A stretch of DNA of 44,310 nucleotides from Bacteroidales bacterium UBA4231 (GTDB taxonomy: Bacteria > Bacteroidota > Bacteroidia > Bacteroidales > UBA932): positions 1-44,310 of the forward strand of contig DGXN01000004.1 in NCBI GenBank assembly GCA_002396335.1, written 5' to 3'. A program made the position numbers and the translations under genes. A model generated the notes under the pieces. It was not told where the DNA came from. It made no database searches and worked only from the letters and a program-made list of their open reading frames with translations. How positions within the stretch are numbered: the stretch's first letter is position 1; each line of letters opens with the position of its first letter. This document shows, piece after piece, positions 39,100-44,310 of the stretch.

Positions 39100-40386
39100 G
39101 TGAAACGAGTGCTGGTCATAGCGTACTATTGGCCGCCGTCCGGAGGGTCGGGCGTGCAGCGGTGGGTGAAGTTCTGCAAGTACCTGCCCGCGGAGGGCTG
39201 GACCCCCGTCGTCTTCGCCCCTGAAAATGCCGACTACCCCTCCCTGGATCCCACCATCGGGGCCGACCTTCCCCAAGACCTGGAACTCATCCGCGGCGCC
39301 ATCTGGGAACCCTATGCCGCCTATCGGAAACTCACCGGCGCCAAAAGCACCGAAGTGACGGAAATCTCCTCCGGAAAGAAAAACTTCAAGCAGAAACTCT
39401 CCCTCTGGATCCGGGCCAATCTCTTTGTTCCGGATCCCCGCGTGGGCTGGGTGCGTCCGTCGGTGAAAAAGCTGAAAAACTACCTCCGGGAGCATCCTGT
39501 GGACGTTATCGTCACCACCGGTCCGCCCCATTCGGTGCATCTGATCGGCCGGAAACTGCACAAAGCGCTGGGCATTCCGTGGGTGCCGGATTTCCGGGAT
39601 CCGTGGTCCCGCATGTACTACCTGAAATACTTGCCGATGACCCCCGCCACCTGGCGTCTCCTCCGCCGCCAGGAGCAGGCCGTGCTGGACGAGTGCAGCA
39701 CCGTCCTTGCCTGCACGCCGCTGGTGCAGGAGGAATTCCGAGCGCAGACCCGCACCCCCGTCGCCTGCATCACCAACGGCTACGACGAGGAAGACTTCGC
39801 CGGCCCCGCCCCGGAGCCCGACGGTCTGTTCAACCTTACGCACACCGGCCTTTTCGCGGCCGACGGCAACCCCGTCGCGCTTTGGCAAGTCCTCGGGAAA
39901 ATGGCGGCGGAAGACCCTGCCTTCCGTCAGGCCCTCCGCATCCGCCTGGCCGGGAAAGTGGACCGGGAAGTGCTTCAGTCAATGGAGGATAACGGTCTCA
40001 AAGACAATATCATAGCGCTCGGCTACTGCTCCCACCCTCGCGCGGTACGGGAACAGCGCGCCGCATCCGTCCTCCTACTTCCCCTCCGGAACGACCCCCA
40101 GTACCGCCCCATCCTTCCCGGCAAACTCTTCGAGTACCTGGCGGCCCGGCGTCCCGTCCTGGGAATCGGCCAGACGGACGGTGCCATGGCGCGGGTCATC
40201 GGGGAGGCGCACGCCGGCGTCACCTTGGACTGGGCCGACGCCTCCGCCCTTGAAGCCTTCCTCCTGGAGGCCTGGAAGCAGCACTGCAGCGGCGGCGTGC
40301 CTGCCACGGCAGGCACCATCGGCCCGTATTCCCGCCGGGCGACGGCGCATGCACTGGCCCAACTCTTAGAAACCCTCACGAAATGA
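39100..40386 (+). CDS. glycosyltransferase family 4 protein
   Basis: 428 residues from GTG 39100 (MKRVLVIAYYWPPSGGSGVQRWVKFCKYL). Two Rossmann domains of the GT-B fold. The N-terminal acceptor domain has YWPPSGGSGVQR and VDVIVTTGPPHSVHLIGRKLHKALGIPWVPDFRDPW. The C-terminal donor domain has FNLTHTGLFAADGNP, VLLLPLRNDPQYRPILPGKLFEYLAARRPVLGIG, in which the P-x-K-x-F-E-Y segment contains the GT4 catalytic/nucleotide-sugar glutamate. It transfers a sugar to a surface polysaccharide or lipid; specificity unknown. It overlaps the next gene by four bases (ATGA). Confidence 0.9.
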   Translation: MKRVLVIAYYWPPSGGSGVQRWVKFCKYLPAEGWTPVVFAPENADYPSLDPTIGADLPQDLELIRGAIWEPYAAYRKLTGAKSTEVTEISSGKKNFKQKLSLWIRANLFVPDPRVGWVRPSVKKLKNYLREHPVDVIVTTGPPHSVHLIGRKLHKALGIPWVPDFRDPWSRMYYLKYLPMTPATWRLLRRQEQAVLDECSTVLACTPLVQEEFRAQTRTPVACITNGYDEEDFAGPAPEPDGLFNLTHTGLFAADGNPVALWQVLGKMAAEDPAFRQALRIRLAGKVDREVLQSMEDNGLKDNIIALGYCSHPRAVREQRAASVLLLPLRNDPQYRPILPGKLFEYLAARRPVLGIGQTDGAMARVIGEAHAGVTLDWADASALEAFLLEAWKQHCSGGVPATAGTIGPYSRRATAHALAQLLETLTK

Positions 40387-42896
40387 AAAAATACTGGAAA
40401 AACATAGCCGTCGCCTTGGGCGTCGTGGTCCTGTTCCTTGCCCTGAGCTACGCATTTGTCCCGCAGGTGTTGCAGGGAAAAATCGTGAACCAGAGCGACA
40501 TCTCCGGCTATGTGGGCATGTCCCACGAAATGTCCGAGTGGAACAAATCCCACCCCGACAACCCCACCTACTGGACGGATTCCATGTTCGGCGGCATGCC
40601 CACCACGGCCATCTCCACCCAGAACGGCGGTGACTTCACCCAGTGGCTCTACGACGCGCTCCTGATTGGAAAACGTCCCGCCACCTACCTGTTCATCACG
40701 CTCCTGGGTGCATTCCTGCTGTTCCTGGCGCTGGGCGTCCAGTGGCCGTTGGCCGTGGGCGGCGCCATCGCGGTCGCGTTCTGCAGCTACAATTTCCAAA
40801 TTATCCAGGTGGGCCACAATACCAAGATGCAAGCCATTGCCTTCATGCCCTGGGTCCTGGCCGCACTGGTGTACACTTACAAGAGCAAATCGTTCTGGCG
40901 GACGCTTGTCGGCGCCGTCCTTTTCGGCCTGGCGCTGAGCATGCAGATCAAGGCCAATCACCAGCAGATCACGTATTATCTGGCCCTGATGGTGCTTCTG
41001 TATGCCGTGGTGGTATTCATCGGCACGTTCAAAGACCTGCGCTGGAAAGAGTTCTGGGTGGCGTCGGCCCTGCTGCTCTGCGTGGGCGGAGCGGGGATCG
41101 CCACCAATGTGAACAAACTCCTGCCGCTGGCGAAATACACCCCCCAGACCATGCGCGGCGGGTCGGAACTCTCCGGCGAAGGCAACAACGCCGGGGGCCT
41201 GGACCTGGAGTACGCGACTTCCTGGAGCTACGGCTGGGAGGAGCTTCCCAACCTGATGATCCCGAACTTCAACGGCGGGTCGTCGGCCGGGGCGGTGGAT
41301 CCGGACAAGTCGGCCACCGTCAAACTGCTGCGCCGGGCTGGCCAGAAGAACCTCCGCGAGGCGGCCAAAGCCCTGCCGATGTACTGGGGACCGCAACCGT
41401 TTACCGCCGGCCCCATGTACATGGGCGCCATCACGATATTCCTCTTCGTCCTGGGCCTGGGCCTGTACAAAGGGCGGGAGAAAGGATGGATCATCGCGGC
41501 CACCGTGCTGGCGGTGTTGATGGCCGTCGGCAGCCATTTCATGCCGTTTACCGCGCTTTGTTTCAAGGTTTTGCCGCTCTATAACAAGTTCCGGACAGTG
41601 TCCATGGCGCTGGTGGTGCTGCAGGTGACGCTGCCCATGCTGGGCTTCCTGGTGCTGGACGGCATCGTCCGCGAAAAATACACGCGCAAGGCCTTCCGGA
41701 AAGCATTTTGGTGGGCTTTCGGCCTCACGGGCGGGCTTTGCCTGGTGGCGGCGCTGGTGCCGGGCCTGTTCGGCACCTTCGAAAGCGCTTCGGACGCCGG
41801 CATGCAGGACGCCATCGTGGAAGCCCTGGTGCAGGACCGTATCGCCCTTTTCCGGGCCGACGCCCTCCGTTCCTTCGGCCTGATTGCCGCGACCGCCCTT
41901 CTTCTGCTGTGGGCCTACTCCCCGACGGGGCAGACTGCGCACGCCAAAGCCTTCGCCGGCTACGGGCGCAAATGGGTGGCCGCCGGAGTGATCTGCCTGC
42001 TGAGCGCCGCGAACCTTTTTTCCGTGGGCAAGCGCTACCTGAACGCCGACCACTTCACCACCCCGAAAGACTTCACCAAACCCTTCGCCGAGCGTCCCGT
42101 CGACCAGATGATCAAGGCCGACTCCGACCCCTCGTTCCGCGTCCTGGACCTCACGGTGAACGTGTTCAACTCGTCCGTGCCGTCGTACCACCACAAAAAC
42201 GTGGGCGGTTATTCGCCTGCCAAGCTGCAGCGGTACCAGGACCTCATCGAGCGATACCTCACCCCTGAAATCAACGCCCTGTACAAACAGCTGGGTCAGG
42301 CCGAAACCCTCGAGGACGCCGCTGCCTGGATGGCCGGCGGCACCCCGCTCCTGAACGCGCTGAACACGCGCTACGTGGTGCTGGACGGCTCCTTTGCCCC
42401 GCTGCGGAACGACGGGGCGCTGGGCACCGCCTGGTTCGTGGATTCCGTGGTTGAGGCCGCTACGCCCGACGAGGAAATCGCCCTGGTGGGCACCGCCGAC
42501 CTTCGCCGTCAGGCGGTCGTGACCGCTCCGGTCACCTTCCCGGCACCTGCCGCCGTCGGCACCGACCGCATCGAAATGACCTTCTACGCTCCCAACGAGC
42601 TTCATTACAGCTATACCGCCGCCACCGACCGCCTCGCCGTCTTCAGCGAAATCTACTACCCCAACGGCTGGTCGGCCACCGTAGACGGCACTCCGCTGCC
42701 CCTTCTTCGGGCCGACTGGACCCTCCGTGCAGCCCTTCTCCCTGCCGGCGAGCACGAGGTGGTGATGACCTTCCTGCCGGACAGCTACCGCGTGGGCGCC
42801 GCAGTGTCCCGGGTGGCTTCACTGGCGCTGTGGCTGCTGCTGGCGGTATCGCTCGTCGGCCTGTACCTGTCCTTAAAACGTGTGAAAAATGACTGA
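40383..42896 (+). CDS. YfhO-like polytopic membrane protein
   Basis: 837 residues with about a dozen transmembrane helices and large extracytoplasmic portions. Pattern of the bacterial YfhO/DUF family: NQSDISGYVGMSHEMSEWNKSHPDNPTYWTDSMFGGMPTTAIS after TM1 (a DxxG loop like GT-C transferases), VGHNTKMQAIAFMPWVLAALVYTY, the long soluble region EINALYKQLGQAETL ... LNTRYVVLDGSF, and the diagnostic ending LAVFSEIYYPNGWSATVDGTPLPLLRADWTLRAALLPAGEHEVVMTF followed by two helices. In other bacteria YfhO assists glycosylation of teichoic acids and similar polymers. Overlap with the glycosyltransferase start suggests joint action in surface glycan synthesis. Confidence 0.88.
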   Translation: MKKYWKNIAVALGVVVLFLALSYAFVPQVLQGKIVNQSDISGYVGMSHEMSEWNKSHPDNPTYWTDSMFGGMPTTAISTQNGGDFTQWLYDALLIGKRPATYLFITLLGAFLLFLALGVQWPLAVGGAIAVAFCSYNFQIIQVGHNTKMQAIAFMPWVLAALVYTYKSKSFWRTLVGAVLFGLALSMQIKANHQQITYYLALMVLLYAVVVFIGTFKDLRWKEFWVASALLLCVGGAGIATNVNKLLPLAKYTPQTMRGGSELSGEGNNAGGLDLEYATSWSYGWEELPNLMIPNFNGGSSAGAVDPDKSATVKLLRRAGQKNLREAAKALPMYWGPQPFTAGPMYMGAITIFLFVLGLGLYKGREKGWIIAATVLAVLMAVGSHFMPFTALCFKVLPLYNKFRTVSMALVVLQVTLPMLGFLVLDGIVREKYTRKAFRKAFWWAFGLTGGLCLVAALVPGLFGTFESASDAGMQDAIVEALVQDRIALFRADALRSFGLIAATALLLLWAYSPTGQTAHAKAFAGYGRKWVAAGVICLLSAANLFSVGKRYLNADHFTTPKDFTKPFAERPVDQMIKADSDPSFRVLDLTVNVFNSSVPSYHHKNVGGYSPAKLQRYQDLIERYLTPEINALYKQLGQAETLEDAAAWMAGGTPLLNALNTRYVVLDGSFAPLRNDGALGTAWFVDSVVEAATPDEEIALVGTADLRRQAVVTAPVTFPAPAAVGTDRIEMTFYAPNELHYSYTAATDRLAVFSEIYYPNGWSATVDGTPLPLLRADWTLRAALLPAGEHEVVMTFLPDSYRVGAAVSRVASLALWLLLAVSLVGLYLSLKRVKND

Positions 42897-43950
42897 ATCA
42901 GAGATATTTGACTGGCTGCGCCAAGTGCAGCACCCTGCCCAGGGCGACAAAGACATCGTGGAGCTGGGCATAGTGGATTCCGTGGACATCCTGGATGGCG
43001 CCATCTGCGTCACGCTGGCCTTCCCCAAGCGTCCCGACCCGCTGAAAAACTACCTGGTCGGCGCCGCTCAGGCCGCCATCTACCGCAATGCTCCCGCCGG
43101 TACGCCGGTCGAAGTGAAAACCATCGTCAAAGACCCGGTCAAACCCGCTCCGAAAGGAATCCAGTTCAACCTGGAGCAACTGCGGGAAGTGCGCCATATC
43201 GTGGGCATCGCCTCCGGGAAAGGCGGCGTGGGCAAGAGCACCGTCACCGTGAACCTCGCCGTCGCCCTGGCCCGTCAGGGCTTCCGCGTCGGCGTCGCCG
43301 ATGCCGACGTCTACGGCCCCTCCATCCCCACCATGACCGGCACCGAAGACGTCCAGATCGAAATGTACGGCGAAGACGAAAACGACAACCTCTTCGTTCC
43401 CGTAGAGAAATATGGTGTGAAATGGCTGTCCGTCGGCCATGTCTCCGCCGCCGGCCAGGCCCTCATCTGGCGCGGCCCCATGGCCTCCACGGCCCTCAAG
43501 CAAATCATCCTCCAGACCCTCTGGGGACCGCTCGACTTCCTTCTGATCGACATGCCTCCGGGAACCGGCGACATCCACATCTCCCTCATCGGCGACGTGC
43601 CCATGAGCGGCGCCGTTATCGTCACCACGCCCCAGACCGTCGCCCTGGCCGACGTCCTCCGTGGCGTCAACATGTTCCGGAATCCGCAGGTTCAGAAGCC
43701 CATCTTCGGCCTCGTGGAAAACATGTCCTGGTTCACCCCGGCCGCCCATCCCGACGAGAAGTACTACCTCTTCGGCCAAGGCGGCGGCGCCCGCATGGCC
43801 TCCCAGCTGGACATCCCCTTCCTGGGCCAGATTCCCCTCGTACAGGACATCCGCGAAGGCGCCGACGACGGCACCCCTGTCGCCCTCCTCGACCGCCCCG
43901 ACAGCCAGGCCTTCCGCGACATCGCCTCCGCCCTCGCCGCTTCAGTCTAG
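42889..43950 (+). CDS. mrp: Mrp/NBP35-family P-loop ATPase
   Basis: 353 residues. An iron-sulfur cluster carrier/assembly ATPase in the cytoplasm. The N-terminal ~90 residues are a MIP18/DUF59 domain (IFDWLRQVQHPAQGDKDIVELGIVDSVDI). The deviant Walker A GKGGVGKST is at 110-118, then DADVYGPSIPTMTG, RGPMASTALKQIILQTLWGPLDFLLIDMPPGTGDIHISL, and TTPQTVALADVLRG. Where many members have a C-terminal CxxC for the bridging cluster, this one has GLVENMSWFTPAAHPDEKYYLFG with no cysteine pair. It overlaps the YfhO-like gene by eight bases. Confidence 0.95.
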   Translation: MTESEIFDWLRQVQHPAQGDKDIVELGIVDSVDILDGAICVTLAFPKRPDPLKNYLVGAAQAAIYRNAPAGTPVEVKTIVKDPVKPAPKGIQFNLEQLREVRHIVGIASGKGGVGKSTVTVNLAVALARQGFRVGVADADVYGPSIPTMTGTEDVQIEMYGEDENDNLFVPVEKYGVKWLSVGHVSAAGQALIWRGPMASTALKQIILQTLWGPLDFLLIDMPPGTGDIHISLIGDVPMSGAVIVTTPQTVALADVLRGVNMFRNPQVQKPIFGLVENMSWFTPAAHPDEKYYLFGQGGGARMASQLDIPFLGQIPLVQDIREGADDGTPVALLDRPDSQAFRDIASALAASV

Positions 43951-43971
43951 CACCTTTCTATGCTGCCCGAA

Positions 43972-44080
43972 CCGTGGCACTTAAATAACTATGTATCAGC
44001 GTTTTCCTGAAATCGCCTACGGTTTTTTGCCGTAGGCGATTCCTGTATCTTATTGTGATTCAGCTACTTAGGTGTCACGG
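43972..44080. repeat. 109-bp imperfect palindrome, copy C
   Basis: Outer arms CCGTGGCACTTAAATAACT and AGCTACTTAGGTGTCACGG; inner hairpin AAATCGCCTACGG with CCGTAGGCGATT around TTTTTTG. It begins 22 bases after the mrp stop, as copy A does after mutS. The core differs in sequence from copies A and B but keeps base pairing. The right flank is a degenerate TTTTTGCGATGG. Confidence 0.8.
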
Positions 44081-44118
44081 TTTTTGCGATGGTCCCACTC
44101 TCCGCTGGGCATCTTTGG

Positions 44119-44178
44119 GTGTATGTACACGCAGAGTGACTTGTATGGCCGTTTTTGTGTACATACGGTGTATGTGCA
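44119..44178 (-). repeat. solo unit of the 84-bp palindromic repeat family
   Basis: Arm GTGTATGTACA at 44119-44129, exactly 28 bases of loop, then TGTACATAC from 44158 and the same variant tail as 24102-24124. It has the geometry of the array units but a diverged loop. Downstream to 44310 the only pattern is TTTGGTGCAGGTG repeated at 44218-44230 and 44239-44251. Confidence 0.75.
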
Positions 44179-44310
44179 GGAGTAGTGTATACAGAGTGTA
44201 GCGCAGGTGTTTGGTTATTTGGTGCAGGTGTCTGCAGATTTGGTGCAGGTGCGATTTTGGGTGGGGAGCCTGCGCCATTGGAGAGCGTAGAATGGCATTT
44301 TGCGGCGCAG

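Noticed and set aside
40023..42755. 910-codon minus-strand open frame opposite the YfhO-like gene
   Set aside because: Antisense to a clear membrane protein with conserved motifs; low-complexity content typical of shadows.

Overview
The window reads as chromosomal DNA of a GC-rich member of the Bacteroidales, most likely an uncultured gut-type lineage. Three signs support this. Promoters match the Bacteroidetes -7 element TAnnTTTG, sometimes with an upstream TTTG. Start codons lack strong Shine-Dalgarno sequences. The gene content is typical: type III pantothenate kinase next to LptC and a SurA/PpiD-like foldase, TPR-transmembrane regulators, a DUF3244-type protein, fimbrillin-like lipoproteins and an NSS transporter. 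No rRNA, tRNA or classical CRISPR array was recognised.

Layout. 1-2919 (minus): 5' part of a fumarate reductase/succinate dehydrogenase flavoprotein gene, a secreted C45-type Ntn hydrolase, and ruvB. 2920-3172: an AT-rich divergent intergenic region with a cluster of DnaA-box-like TTATCAACA motifs, a candidate replication origin; genes run away from it on both sides. 3163-13651 (plus): mfd, coaX, an outer-membrane protein, a TPR protein, lptC, a ppiD-like isomerase and ychF. 13936-18777 (plus): a visibly more AT-rich accessory block with a membrane-anchored TPR regulator, a frameshifted DUF3244-like gene, an acidic lipoprotein and two small beta-barrels. 18780-20517 (minus): CpXC protein and galactokinase.

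20650-24124 is the most unusual part. A Y1/HUH transposase of the REP-associated (RAYT) type lies downstream of an exported EEP-family phosphatase/nuclease, and upstream of that is a DNA/RNA non-specific endonuclease lipoprotein. The block is bracketed by two arrays of the same 84-bp palindromic repeat in opposite orientations. Single units of that repeat recur near 35.4 and 44.1 kb.

24219-34621: a large protease-motif/beta-propeller/barrel protein, a DUF5106/thioredoxin-fold lipoprotein, galM, folA-thyA, an NSS transporter and mutS. 34622-35544 is a 0.9-kb intergenic region packed with hairpin elements. 35545-43950: a 58-aa peptide plus a surface lipoprotein, a PlsC-like acyltransferase with a zinc ribbon, then a three-gene overlapping operon (glycosyltransferase, YfhO-like membrane protein, Mrp ATPase). 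The window ends in another palindrome-rich intergenic region.

Taken together, the window is ordinary housekeeping DNA (repair, cofactor, envelope biogenesis, nucleotide and galactose metabolism) whose intergenic spaces have been colonised by at least four families of hairpin-forming repeats. One family is plausibly mobilised by the RAYT encoded here.
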